Shown here piece by piece: positions 1-6,143 of a stretch of DNA of 8,307 nucleotides. The notes under the pieces were generated by a model. That model searched no databases, had not been told where the DNA came from, and worked only from the letters and a program-made list of their open reading frames with translations. The DNA comes from Pseudomonadota bacterium (GTDB lineage: Bacteria; SAR324; XYD2-FULL-50-16; JAHJRI01): positions 1-8,307 of the forward strand of contig JAKSDL010000151.1 in NCBI GenBank assembly GCA_022360105.1, in the 5' to 3' direction. A program made the position numbers and the translations under genes. Position 1 is the first letter of the stretch; each line of letters opens with the position of its first letter.

Positions 1-255
1 ATAAGGTGGAGTTACCTGTACCCCTTCTTCAAATCGGGATTCTATTGTTACGGTTAAAAAGTCAATTAAATCCAACTTGCTTTTCGAGAGTTGCACTATC
101 ACTTCAATTGGGGCTCCCCCCCTGGTGTATTTAAATTCGGTAGGAGTATCCGGGGGTTCCTGTTTTTCAATCTCCTTGTTGCCTGTTTCGCAAGCTGTGT
201 GAAGCAGGGTAGCCAGCAGGAAACAGGTTAGCGGCAGCCAAAGTCCTCTTTTCAT
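1..255 (-). CDS. Putative lipoprotein, possibly BatD-like, C-terminus beyond the window
   Basis: Reading the minus strand from an ATG at 255 gives 85 codons open to the window edge. The N-terminus is MKRG, then a hydrophobic stretch (about residues 5-19) ending in LLHTAC, a signal peptide with an imperfect lipobox and Cys21 as the probable lipidated residue. A charged, Pro/Glu-rich linker follows (about 26-40), then a beta-rich start (VIVQLSKSKLDLIDFLTVTIES) that reminds me of the BatD/Oxygen-tolerance beta domain. The ATG overlaps the stop of the upstream DUF58 gene in an ATGA tetranucleotide, so the two are very likely translationally coupled. The product would sit in the periplasm or be anchored in a membrane. 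The lipoprotein call is fairly safe. The BatD link is inference from context and a short stretch of sequence, because most of the protein is missing. Confidence 0.7.
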   Translation of the reverse strand, partial: MKRGLWLPLTCFLLATLLHTACETGNKEIEKQEPPDTPTEFKYTRGGAPIEVIVQLSKSKLDLIDFLTVTIESRFEEGVQVTPPY

Positions 256-1166
256 TTCAGCCGTCTCCTTTTGAAAAACATCATCAGGTCTTTTTCAAAT
301 GGTTTATCTGTCCGTACCTGTAAACTATCGATGCCGCTTTTGCGAAACCGGGCCTTTCTCTCTTCCTTTGTTTTTTCAACGTTTTGTTGATACCGCTGAT
401 TCCATGATTTGTTGCTGGTATCAACCAGGCAAAGCTCCCCTGTTTCGGGATCATATAGGTGAATCAGACCAAAACCTGCCAGGTCTTCCTCTCGGGGATC
501 GGTAATTTCAACGGTAACCAGGTCGTGTTTTTTATTTGTGAGGTTAAGGTTTTGAAAATAGTTGTGATCCTGAAAATCAGACACCAGAAATACCACAGCC
601 CTTTTTTTAATCACTTTGTTGAAGTACTCAACAGCAGTATTAATACAGGTTTTTTGACCTTTGGGTTTAAAATACAAGAGTTCACGAATCACCCGCAATA
701 CATGAGTTTTCCCTTTTTGCGGAGGAACAAACAGCTCAACCTGATCCGAGAACAGAATCAAACCAATTCGATCGTTCTTTTTTATAGCGTTAAACGCAAG
801 AATCGCACAGAGTTCGGCTGCTGTTTCTTTTTTTAATTGCTGTTTTGAGCCGAATTGTCCGGAAGCGGAAATATCGACCAGGAAAATTACCGTAAGTTCG
901 CGTTCCTCAACATAGCTCTTAACAAACGGATGCCCGAATCTTGCTGTGACATTCCAATCGATCATGCGTTCTTCATCGCCTTCCTGATATTCCCGAACCA
1001 TATCAAATTCCATACCTCGCCCTTTAAACGCACTTTGGTACTCACCTGCCATTACATCGTCAACCATGCGGCGTGAGCGAATATGAATCTGTCGCACTTT
1101 TTTTAGAAGTTCTTTTTCAGGGATAAGAGAGGAAGGCTGTTCAGCCTTTTTTTTGAAGAAAAACAT
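252..1166 (-). CDS. DUF58 / von Willebrand factor A domain protein (MoxR-associated)
   Basis: This 304-residue protein belongs to the DUF58 family, usually found beside MoxR AAA ATPases and Bat proteins and linked to envelope or metalloprotein maturation. The DUF58 signature GRGMEFDMVREYQEGDE is at residues 49-65, followed by IDWNVTAR (69-76). The VWA-like half has a complete MIDAS DxSxS motif, D98-I-S100-A-S102, with a later Thr (QKTCINT) and VSDFQD as candidate further metal ligands. There is no signal peptide or membrane segment, so the product should be cytoplasmic or peripheral. I chose the ATG at 1166 (MFFFKKK). The frame extends to a TTG at 1262, but those 32 extra residues do not look like family sequence. 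No clear Shine-Dalgarno site precedes either start. The stop overlaps the next gene's ATG. No moxR gene lies upstream here, which is unusual. Confidence 0.9.
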   Translation of the reverse strand: MFFFKKKAEQPSSLIPEKELLKKVRQIHIRSRRMVDDVMAGEYQSAFKGRGMEFDMVREYQEGDEERMIDWNVTARFGHPFVKSYVEERELTVIFLVDISASGQFGSKQQLKKETAAELCAILAFNAIKKNDRIGLILFSDQVELFVPPQKGKTHVLRVIRELLYFKPKGQKTCINTAVEYFNKVIKKRAVVFLVSDFQDHNYFQNLNLTNKKHDLVTVEITDPREEDLAGFGLIHLYDPETGELCLVDTSNKSWNQRYQQNVEKTKEERKARFRKSGIDSLQVRTDKPFEKDLMMFFKRRRLK

Positions 1167-1721
1167 AGATATAAGATAAGATAACCGGGAAACTAAAAAT
1201 GTTGCAGAGGATCTGGACCTCAAGATTAGAGAATGGTATCTCTTAGGGTTAAAAAATGTCAATACAGCATCAGTCGCTGTTTATGGATTGTTTGTCCGAT
1301 TCTGATTGATGATGTATCCGCAGGGCTTTATTTCCCAAAGAATTTAAAAGCACCTGTCACAAGCGCTACAAACCCTGTTTCAGCAACGGATTACTGATTC
1401 TCGAAAAAATGGTAAAAGGTGGATGCAAATTGAGACCAAAGACATCCGCAATCCATTATGTTCAGAAAACGATTTTTTCAACAGGTCGATTCCAATTGGG
1501 ATTCCAATGTTAAAAAACGATGAGTGAAACCGCTGACAACATCAGTCTGAAAGTCGGGAATATGCTTATTTTGTGGTGATTGAATGGTTGAAATTACAAA
1601 AAGGACTTACAAAAATATAGATCGTCATTATATACTAAATACAATAGAACCTATTTTGGTCTTATCAACTGTTGGAACATAACCGAGTTGAGGGATTAAT
1701 TTTCATTTGCAGGTTTGAATT
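1167..1721. other. Intergenic region between divergent genes, no recognisable gene
   Basis: These 555 bases separate the divergent DUF58 and pcm genes. All frames are broken; the longest ATG-started stretch I noticed on the plus strand is 34 codons (1409-1513) and resembles nothing I know. Small features are a direct repeat GATTCCAAT (within GATTCCAATTGGGATTCCAAT, about 1484-1506) and a weak hairpin AGAGA/TCTCT (1228-1243). The region must hold promoters for both flanking genes. A TATACT at 1631-1636 is a plausible -10 for pcm, with a poor -35 (CTTACA, 1606-1611, 19-bp spacing). The size of the gap would suit a decayed gene or a small RNA, but I cannot support either. Confidence 0.5.
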
Positions 1722-2510
1722 ATGAACGAGGAACTTGAGGTTATGGCGAGTTATACCTGGACTCCGGAAAACCCGGAATTTAATCATATTAAGCAAAAAC
1801 TGCTGGAGTATTATGTTACCATGAATTACGCTAACTCCCAGTTTAGTATCAATGCTTTTGAGAGAGTCGCCAGGAGCCTTTTTGTTCCAAACGGTCAAAG
1901 ATCCCACACATATAACGACAATCCCTTACCAATCGGCCACGGTCAAACCATTAGTGCGCCCCACATGGCGTTTATGGAATGTGACGCCCTGGACATCCTT
2001 CCCGGTGACAAAGTCCTTGAGATCGGCAGCGGCAGTGGTTATCATGCATCTATCGCAGCAGAAATGTGTGCCCCCAGCAATGTCAAGCCACAAAACTGGG
2101 AACCTCTCACCCGGTATTACGATGATTCGGTGTATGACGGTTATCGTGATAAGTGGGGACAAGTAGTGACTGTAGAACGATTAGAACCCCTGGTGAAATA
2201 TGCCCGCAAAAACATCGAAAAAGCCGGGTATGCTGATCGAATCACAGTGGTTCATGGGGATGGTACCGTTGGTTTGGAAGCCCAGGCACCTTACGATAAA
2301 ATTCTTGTAACAGCGGCCGGTCCGGAAGTTCCTGAAATGCTGAAAAGACAGTTAAGGGTAAACGGCAGATTGATTATTCCTGTCGGTAGCAAGAATTTTT
2401 ATCAGGAATTGCTGCTGGTAACCAGGGAAGCAGAAGACCGCTGGTCACAGCATAATATTGGTGGTGTGGTGTTTGTTCCTTTAATTGGAAAGTATGGATT
2501 CAACGATTAA
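1722..2510 (+). CDS. pcm: Protein-L-isoaspartate O-methyltransferase
   Basis: The enzyme transfers a methyl group from S-adenosylmethionine to L-isoaspartyl residues in age-damaged proteins, starting their repair; it acts in the cytoplasm. Family motifs are clear: PLPIGHGQTISAPHM (residues 68-82), SAM motif I VLEIGSGSGYHAS (98-110), motif II around VTVERLEPLV (149-158), HGDGTVGL (178-185), YDKILVTAA (191-199), and the C-terminal FVPLIGKYGF (251-260). At 262 residues it is longer than the usual 205-230. The extra length is largely about 30 polar and aromatic residues (roughly 116-147, NWEPLTRYYDDSVYDGYRDKW) between motif I and the VERL strand, a position that is short in typical enzymes. AGG at 1711-1713 lies 8 bases before the ATG and supports the start. 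It appears monocistronic and converges on the response regulator 18 bp downstream. Confidence 0.93.
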   Translation: MNEELEVMASYTWTPENPEFNHIKQKLLEYYVTMNYANSQFSINAFERVARSLFVPNGQRSHTYNDNPLPIGHGQTISAPHMAFMECDALDILPGDKVLEIGSGSGYHASIAAEMCAPSNVKPQNWEPLTRYYDDSVYDGYRDKWGQVVTVERLEPLVKYARKNIEKAGYADRITVVHGDGTVGLEAQAPYDKILVTAAGPEVPEMLKRQLRVNGRLIIPVGSKNFYQELLLVTREAEDRWSQHNIGGVVFVPLIGKYGFND

Positions 2511-2528
2511 ACAGCTAAATCCTTAATG

Positions 2529-2912
2529 CTAGCCTAATATCTCCTCGATTTTTGCCAGCACGGTATTAACGCTGAATGGCTTTACAATATAGCCGTCGAT
2601 CTCCAGTTTGGCTGCTTTCATGATATCATCCTGCTTTCCTAATGCCGTGATCATAAGGACGGGAACCTGCTTTTGATCAATGCTCTCCTCTCTTATGGCT
2701 TTTAGGAGCTGTAACCCATCCATTTCCGGCATCATCCAGTCTGTCATAACAAGATCAAATTTCTCCTCTTGCATCATCTCCCAGGCAGACCTACCATTGT
2801 CCGCTTCGGAAACATGGTTGAATCCTAATGTTTTCAGGATGTTTGCCAGCAATTTCCTGTTAATGTCATCATCCTCAACCAGGAGGATTCGAATCTCTTT
2901 GTTAACACCCAT
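2529..2912 (-). CDS. Single-domain CheY-like response regulator
   Basis: This 127-residue stand-alone receiver domain has no output domain. It should be phosphorylated by a histidine kinase encoded elsewhere and act by protein-protein contact. All receiver residues are present: acidic pair D14/D15 in ILLVEDDD, phosphoacceptor D58 in VMTDWMMPEMDG (55-66), switch T89 in MITA, and K111 in YIVKPF (108-113). The ATG at 2912 is chosen because AAAGG lies at a good distance (2921-2925). The frame extends back to a TTG at 2975 but that extension is not receiver-like. Resemblance to CheY-type regulators (KPF followed by a helix ending in KIEEIL) is strong, but no chemotaxis genes lie nearby, so a motility role is not shown. 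The gene stands alone, convergent with pcm. Confidence 0.93.
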   Translation of the reverse strand: MGVNKEIRILLVEDDDINRKLLANILKTLGFNHVSEADNGRSAWEMMQEEKFDLVMTDWMMPEMDGLQLLKAIREESIDQKQVPVLMITALGKQDDIMKAAKLEIDGYIVKPFSVNTVLAKIEEILG

Positions 2913-2919
2913 GCAATAG

Positions 2920-2940
2920 ACCTTTAATTGAACCTTTAAT
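2920..2940 (-). repeat. Tandem ATTAAAGGT repeat in the response-regulator leader
   Basis: On the minus strand, ATTAAAGGT occurs twice, 12 bases apart (2932-2940 and 2920-2928), directly before the response-regulator ATG. The copy nearer the gene contains its Shine-Dalgarno sequence. The same leader word reappears before the small minus ORF that starts at 3824. A second ribosome-binding or regulator-binding site is possible, but a 9-base repeat alone cannot decide this. Confidence 0.4.
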
Positions 2941-3048
2941 GGTGAATGTCTTCTAAGCCTCAAAATTCCGGGCAAAACCTATTATTCCATTTATACACTT
3001 TGCCCTGTAAATAAGTCAAAATAAGCCTGAAAAAAGCTCTCCCGACAT

Positions 3049-3216
3049 ATGGCCAATCAACTTTCTAAAAAAACAACAGGTTTAACAGGCTTGGTTACAG
3101 ACGTATGCGGACATGCAAAATGCAATAAGTCTCTTCTGGAAGCAACATATTGGAATCCCGGTTCACCGATTCTTGGAAAACCTTGGGCTGTTTTTGAAAC
3201 AGTCACAATTCAATGA
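3049..3216 (+). CDS. Small ORF, 55 residues, doubtful; NDUFA5-like N-terminal motif
   Basis: An ATG at 3049 opens a 55-codon frame ending at TGA 3214-3216, in the gap between two minus-strand genes. Residues 1-15 read MANQLSKKTTGLTGL. KKTTGL-x-GL is a hallmark of the N-terminus of the complex I accessory subunit NDUFA5 family, which has some bacterial members as I recall. After that the sequence (with C20, C25, H22 and YWNPGSPILGKPW) does not continue like that family, which is normally over 100 residues with a conserved Tyr/Leu-rich helix. No Shine-Dalgarno site is evident. It could be a real small protein, a frameshifted remnant, or chance; an overlapping frame (about 3102-3260) is also open. 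I do not assign a function. Confidence 0.28.
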   Translation: MANQLSKKTTGLTGLVTDVCGHAKCNKSLLEATYWNPGSPILGKPWAVFETVTIQ

Positions 3217-3217
3217 T

Positions 3218-3568
3218 TTAAACCTGGGAATTGATAAACCAGGTTCCATAATCGTGTAGCAACATGAAATCGACAGAACGATTGTCAACGGCTTTCAAAT
3301 CACACAAGGGAACAACGCACTCTTTTTTTTCATCGGACGCTAACTTCAGTTTTCCCAACAACCCGTACATATCGTCGTTAGAGTTTTCCAAACCATAGAG
3401 CACATACCTTTCGAGATCAGCTTTTCCAATAACATCACACGGAAGAGCTAAGGCCTGACTAAGTAGTTGATAGAAAACAGAGAGGGTTTCGGTGTTGACA
3501 TCTTTTTCGGCGCAATTAGCGAGTATCTTATCGATACGCTCGCTTTGTTCATCAGTCGGTGTTGTCAT
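3218..3568 (-). CDS. Small acidic protein, possibly CcbP-like calcium-binding family
   Basis: This 116-residue soluble protein has no signal peptide or membrane segment. It has an acidic N-terminal helix region (residues 6-30), then VFYQLLSQALALPCDVIG (31-48), a middle stretch YVLYGLENSNDDMYGL (55-70), and a C-terminal block CVVPLCDLKAVD ... LLHDYGTWF (84-111). The order of a helix ending near a Leu-x-Pro segment, then a PL-x-x-L strand, then an acidic/aromatic DYxxW tail recalls small proteins annotated as calcium-binding CcbP type (PF11535). That match is from memory and weak, and calcium binding is not shown. C44, C84 and C89 are present but form no known motif. The ATG at 3568 lacks a good Shine-Dalgarno site. 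The last codons also form an AACCTGG/CCAGGTT inverted repeat (3221-3245). Confidence 0.65.
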   Translation of the reverse strand: MTTPTDEQSERIDKILANCAEKDVNTETLSVFYQLLSQALALPCDVIGKADLERYVLYGLENSNDDMYGLLGKLKLASDEKKECVVPLCDLKAVDNRSVDFMLLHDYGTWFINSQV

Positions 3569-3635
3569 AACAATGGTGATGCTTAATTGGTTATTGGACT
3601 TGGCTTAAAAAGTTTTGTCCGTCAGTCATCAATAT

Positions 3636-3824
3636 TTAAAAAGTCATAATTTTAATGGTTATTATGGTCAGCCAAAACAGAATTATCAATTGAAAACCGC
3701 ACCGACTCAATTGCTTGAAATGAAATCCACCCCGGCTTCGTGTTATAGACAAAAGCATTAAAAACCATTTATCAGGTTTACTGCTCTTGCTTGAATCTGG
3801 ATGACCTTTTACAATAAGTATCAT
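3636..3824 (-). CDS. Small ORF, 62 residues, doubtful; hydrophobic C-terminus
   Basis: The frame begins at an ATG (3824-3822) preceded by AAAGGA (3836-3831) with an ideal 6-base spacing, better than most real genes here. The product starts MILIVKGHPDSSKSS and ends with a basic then hydrophobic segment (FQLIILFWLTIITIKIM, about residues 44-60) that could be a single membrane helix. The first ten residues loosely resemble the first strand of a receiver domain (ILIVEDHPD), and the leader closely matches that of the response regulator at 2912, so it may be a decayed partial duplicate of such a gene. No homologous continuation was recognised in the other two frames. It may equally be a chance ORF. 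It is divergent from yggT. Confidence 0.3.
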   Translation of the reverse strand: MILIVKGHPDSSKSSKPDKWFLMLLSITRSRGGFHFKQLSRCGFQLIILFWLTIITIKIMTF

Positions 3825-3873
3825 GCAATGTCCTTTAATTATTGCTTTTTGCTAACTCCACTTAGAATCTTAG

Positions 3874-4146
3874 ATGAGCAATCCAATTCATATGTTGATA
3901 GAATTAGCCAGTCTTGTTTTAAACGGCTTGGCTGTGGCCATTTTAATCAGAGCGTTGCTTTCCTGGTTTCGTCCTGATCCCAGGAATTATTTTGTCCAAC
4001 TGATTGTAAAGATTACTGATCCTGTTTTAAGACCGTTGGAGCGGGTAATTCCCCCACTGGGTGGATTTGATATCACACCTATTATCGCGATAGTATTGAT
4101 TCAGCTGGTTCTGGGAGCACTCCCAATGTTAGCCGGCGGCTATTAA
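3874..4146 (+). CDS. YggT family integral membrane protein
   Basis: This 90-residue protein is a short single-repeat member of the YggT family, conserved inner-membrane proteins of unclear function that in various bacteria are linked to osmotic stress, cell division or photosystem biogenesis. Two membrane helices are visible, about residues 10-30 and 67-86. Between them lies the family signature: SWFRPDPRN (30-38), then ITDPVLRPLERVIPPLGG (47-64), and then FDITPIIAIVLIQL (65-78). The ATG at 3874 gives a family-like N-terminus; a second ATG at 3892 would cut into the first helix's approach. No strong Shine-Dalgarno site is seen. In many genomes yggT is near proC or division genes; here it stands alone between unrelated genes, followed at once by a hairpin. 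Confidence 0.9.
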   Translation: MSNPIHMLIELASLVLNGLAVAILIRALLSWFRPDPRNYFVQLIVKITDPVLRPLERVIPPLGGFDITPIIAIVLIQLVLGALPMLAGGY

Positions 4147-4153
4147 CCTCTTT

Positions 4154-4180
4154 CCCGGATCGGTCCGGTTGCGATTCGGG
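4154..4180 (+). terminator. Terminator-like hairpin after yggT
   Basis: CCCGGATCG (4154-4162) pairs with CGATTCGGG (4172-4180) over nine base pairs including one G-U, around a 9-base loop, starting 8 bases after the yggT stop. The sequence after it (ATGATAAATTTT) is AT-rich but lacks a clean T-run, so intrinsic termination is plausible but not certain. Confidence 0.5.
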
Positions 4181-4404
4181 ATGATAAATTTTCCTGCTTA
4201 GCCTTCCTAAGTTCCGCTACGACTTTTTACAGGGTCCATTGCCGAGGTGTTGATCTCCAGACCCTGCCACAATGAGAATTGGCAGATCTGTTTTGCCGGG
4301 TGCATGCTTGAGTCGGATGATTGGATTCTAAACTGCTGATATGTTTAGGTACTAACTTCAGACAACATGCTTCATCAAAAAACTATTGCTTATTATTTTC
4401 TTAA
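4181..4404. repeat. Non-coding spacer with two further inverted repeats
   Basis: No coding frame is recognisable between the yggT hairpin and the arsR control region. At 4209-4225, AAGT and ACTT flank the 9-base loop TCCGCTACG. The 11-mer GTTCCGCTACG at 4211-4221 occurs again exactly at 6321-6331 inside another hairpin, suggesting a decayed copy of that repeat. At 4230-4266 a perfect 7-bp stem CAGGGTC/GACCCTG encloses 23 bases. The rest (4267-4385) shows nothing I can name. Confidence 0.45.
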
Positions 4405-4420
4405 TTGGCAAAATAGCCAA
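4386..4420 (+). promoter_or_regulatory. Candidate arsR promoter with overlapping operator-like palindrome
   Basis: TTGCTT (4386-4391) and CAAAAT (4409-4414) sit 17 bp apart and could be -35 and -10 elements, each matching consensus only partly. The inverted repeat TTGGC-N6-GCCAA (4405-4420) overlaps the -10 and lies about 20 bp before the chosen arsR start. ArsR/SmtB repressors normally bind such imperfect palindromes over their own promoter, so autoregulation here is a reasonable inference. Confidence 0.45.
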
Positions 4421-4440
4421 ATAAAATGCGGAGATATTCA

Positions 4441-4776
4441 ATGGAAAACCAGGATAAGACACGATACGAAGAACAAGCCAAAATAATCAAAGCGTTGGCT
4501 CATCCCAGTCGGTTGATGATTGTGGATGAATTAAACAAGGAAAAGCGGTGTGTAGCCGATCTGACTCAAATGGTGGGGGTGGATACCTCAACGGTTTCCA
4601 AGCATCTGAGTGTGCTTAAAAATGCGGGTCTCGTGGTTGATGAAAGACAGGGCACCACAATCTATTATCATTTGCGCATGCCCTGTTTAATGGACTTCAT
4701 CCAGTGTGTCGAATCGGTCATGGAATCAAATGCTTTGGGTCAGATGGAAACCATCATCAGTTGTAAAAAAAGATAA
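4441..4776 (+). CDS. arsR: ArsR/SmtB family metalloregulator
   Basis: This 111-residue winged-helix repressor should bind the cluster's promoter and release it when As(III) or Sb(III) binds. The wHTH runs from IIKALAHPSRLMIVDEL (residues 15-31) through the recognition helix STVSKHLSVLKNAGLV (50-65) to the wing DERQGTTIYYHL (67-78). The classical E. coli-type ELCVCDL triad is absent: the alpha-3 site reads KRCVADL with a single Cys37. Other cysteines are C82 (MPC), C89 (IQC) and C108 (ISC), so the sensor site is probably built from Cys37 and/or the C-terminal cysteines. The ATG at 4441 has GGAG at 4430-4433 at good spacing; an in-frame ATG at 4426 would add five residues (MRRYS) but no ribosome site. 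It is the first gene of the plus-strand ars cluster, 68 bp before the permease. Confidence 0.92.
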   Translation: MENQDKTRYEEQAKIIKALAHPSRLMIVDELNKEKRCVADLTQMVGVDTSTVSKHLSVLKNAGLVVDERQGTTIYYHLRMPCLMDFIQCVESVMESNALGQMETIISCKKR

Positions 4777-4806
4777 ACAAATGACCGCTAATCTGATACT
4801 TTCCAG

Positions 4807-4836
4807 TTTGGCCAAATAATCAATTATGAATAATTG
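4807..4836 (+). promoter_or_regulatory. Two adjacent palindromes between arsR and the permease gene
   Basis: TTTGGCCAAA (4807-4816) is a perfect 10-bp palindrome. Immediately after it CAATTAT-GA-ATAATTG (4821-4836) is a perfect 7-bp inverted repeat with a 2-base centre, and its end overlaps the GGA ribosome site of the permease gene. The first palindrome shares TTGGC/GCCAAATA with the repeat before arsR. They could be a second operator controlling the permease, or RNA structure affecting its translation. Confidence 0.45.
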
Positions 4837-4844
4837 GAATTTAA

Positions 4845-6143
4845 ATGATTTGGAAAAGTGAATGGCGTCCTTTGATTTGGATAACAGGAGTCTTTTTACT
4901 TGTATTTTTTCTCCCACTTGGAATGCCAAGGTTTGATAATGCCATTATGGAGGCGTTCCATTTGGCAAAATGGTATGCACGGGAGCATGTCATTCTATGT
5001 CTTATTCCTGCCTTTTTCATTGCGGGAGCAATCGCAGCCTTCATCAGCCAGGGTTCTGTGATGAAATACCTGGGACCGCAAGCCAACAAAATGCTGTCTT
5101 ATGGGGTGTCATCCGTTTCTGGTTCCGTTTTGGCTGTTTGTTCTTGTACAGTGCTTCCTCTTTTTTCCGGAATATACAGAATGGGGGCTGGTATAGGCCC
5201 GGCCACGGCTTTTTTATATTCCGGTCCGGCCATCAATGTATTGGCTATAATTCTTACTGCAAGGATTCTTGGGGCTCAACTGGGAATAGCCAGGGCTGTT
5301 GGAGCGATATTGTTCAGCATTATCATTGGTCTCCTAATGCATGCTGTTTTTAATAAAGAGGAAAAGAAAAAAAAGGCGACTTTTGCGATGCCGGAAGATG
5401 ACGATGGTTTGCCACTATGGAAAAATGCTTTGTTTTTTTTATCGATGGTATTGATTCTGGTTTTTGCCAACTGGGGAAAGACGGATGCAAGCAGCGGTTT
5501 TTGGTTTGTAATCTTTTCAAAGAAATGGCAAATCACAAGTCTGGCGGCACTGGCTCTTTCAGGTATTCTTATATTCTGGTTAAAGCTTAAATGGTGGAAA
5601 TGTACTCTGGTCATTGTGCCGGTTGCTTTGCTAGCCTGGCTGTTGCCTGACCAGCCCCTGGTGGTTTTTGGTGTGGGAGCAATCGGTCTTTCCATCATTA
5701 CCAGCACTGGTGGCGGTTCTGCTGAAGAATGGTTTCAACAATCCTGGGATTTTGCCAAACAGATCATGCCGTTGTTATTGATTGGAGTGTTGATCGCGGG
5801 ATTGTTGCTGGGGAGACCAGGGACGGAAGGAATGATCCCTTCGCAATGGGTCGACCGGGCCGTGGGGGGTAACTCTTTTCGAGCCAATCTGCTGGCAAGT
5901 GTGGTAGGTGCGTTTATGTATTTTGCCACACTGACAGAGATACCCATTCTGCAGGGATTGATTGGAAATGGAATGGGGCACGGACCTGCATTGGCATTGC
6001 TGCTTTCGGGGCCTGCATTATCGCTGCCGAATATGTTGGTCATTCAATCTGTTCTGGGAAGCAAAAAAACGTTTGTGTTTGTAATACTGGTGATAACAAT
6101 GTCCACGATCTGTGGGATGATATTTGGTGCAATGATGATGTGA
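4845..6143 (+). CDS. Predicted permease, PF03773 / ArsP-like, arsenic-associated
   Basis: This 432-residue polytopic inner-membrane protein has about 8-10 hydrophobic segments in two homologous halves split by a charged linker (KEEKKKK, about residue 175). The first half has CSCTVLPLFSGIYRMGAGIG (99-118) followed by ATAFLYSGPAINV. The second half mirrors it with TLTEIPILQGLIGNGMGHGP and ALALLLSGPALSLPN (about 362-395). The repeated xLxSGPA-x-x-x-x-N motif and paired Pro/Gly-rich re-entrant segments are typical of the predicted permease family that includes ArsP. C99 and C101 could bind a thiophilic substrate. Characterised ArsP exports trivalent organoarsenicals, but this subgroup, often next to arsR and a small redoxin, is not clearly characterised as far as I know, so the substrate is inferred. 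GGA at 4836-4838 supports the start. Confidence 0.88.
   Translation: MIWKSEWRPLIWITGVFLLVFFLPLGMPRFDNAIMEAFHLAKWYAREHVILCLIPAFFIAGAIAAFISQGSVMKYLGPQANKMLSYGVSSVSGSVLAVCSCTVLPLFSGIYRMGAGIGPATAFLYSGPAINVLAIILTARILGAQLGIARAVGAILFSIIIGLLMHAVFNKEEKKKKATFAMPEDDDGLPLWKNALFFLSMVLILVFANWGKTDASSGFWFVIFSKKWQITSLAALALSGILIFWLKLKWWKCTLVIVPVALLAWLLPDQPLVVFGVGAIGLSIITSTGGGSAEEWFQQSWDFAKQIMPLLLIGVLIAGLLLGRPGTEGMIPSQWVDRAVGGNSFRANLLASVVGAFMYFATLTEIPILQGLIGNGMGHGPALALLLSGPALSLPNMLVIQSVLGSKKTFVFVILVITMSTICGMIFGAMMM

Noticed and set aside
459..836. 125-codon plus-strand ORF over the DUF58 gene
   Set aside because: The opposite frame carries the DUF58 and MIDAS motifs; this ORF shows none and is a shadow.
1167..1262. 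32-residue N-terminal extension of the DUF58 protein from a TTG
   Set aside because: TTG start without ribosome site; residues do not resemble the family, and the ATG at 1166 gives a normal N-terminus.
1409..1513. 34-codon plus-strand ORF in the 1167-1721 gap
   Set aside because: Too short, no ribosome site, no recognisable motif or context.
3221..3245. AACCTGG/CCAGGTT inverted repeat as terminator of the 3218-3568 gene
   Set aside because: It lies within the last codons and is not followed by a T-run; likely arises from the coding sequence.
5276..5707. 143-codon minus-strand ORF inside the permease gene
   Set aside because: It is antisense to a well-supported membrane protein gene; composition is a shadow of its codons.
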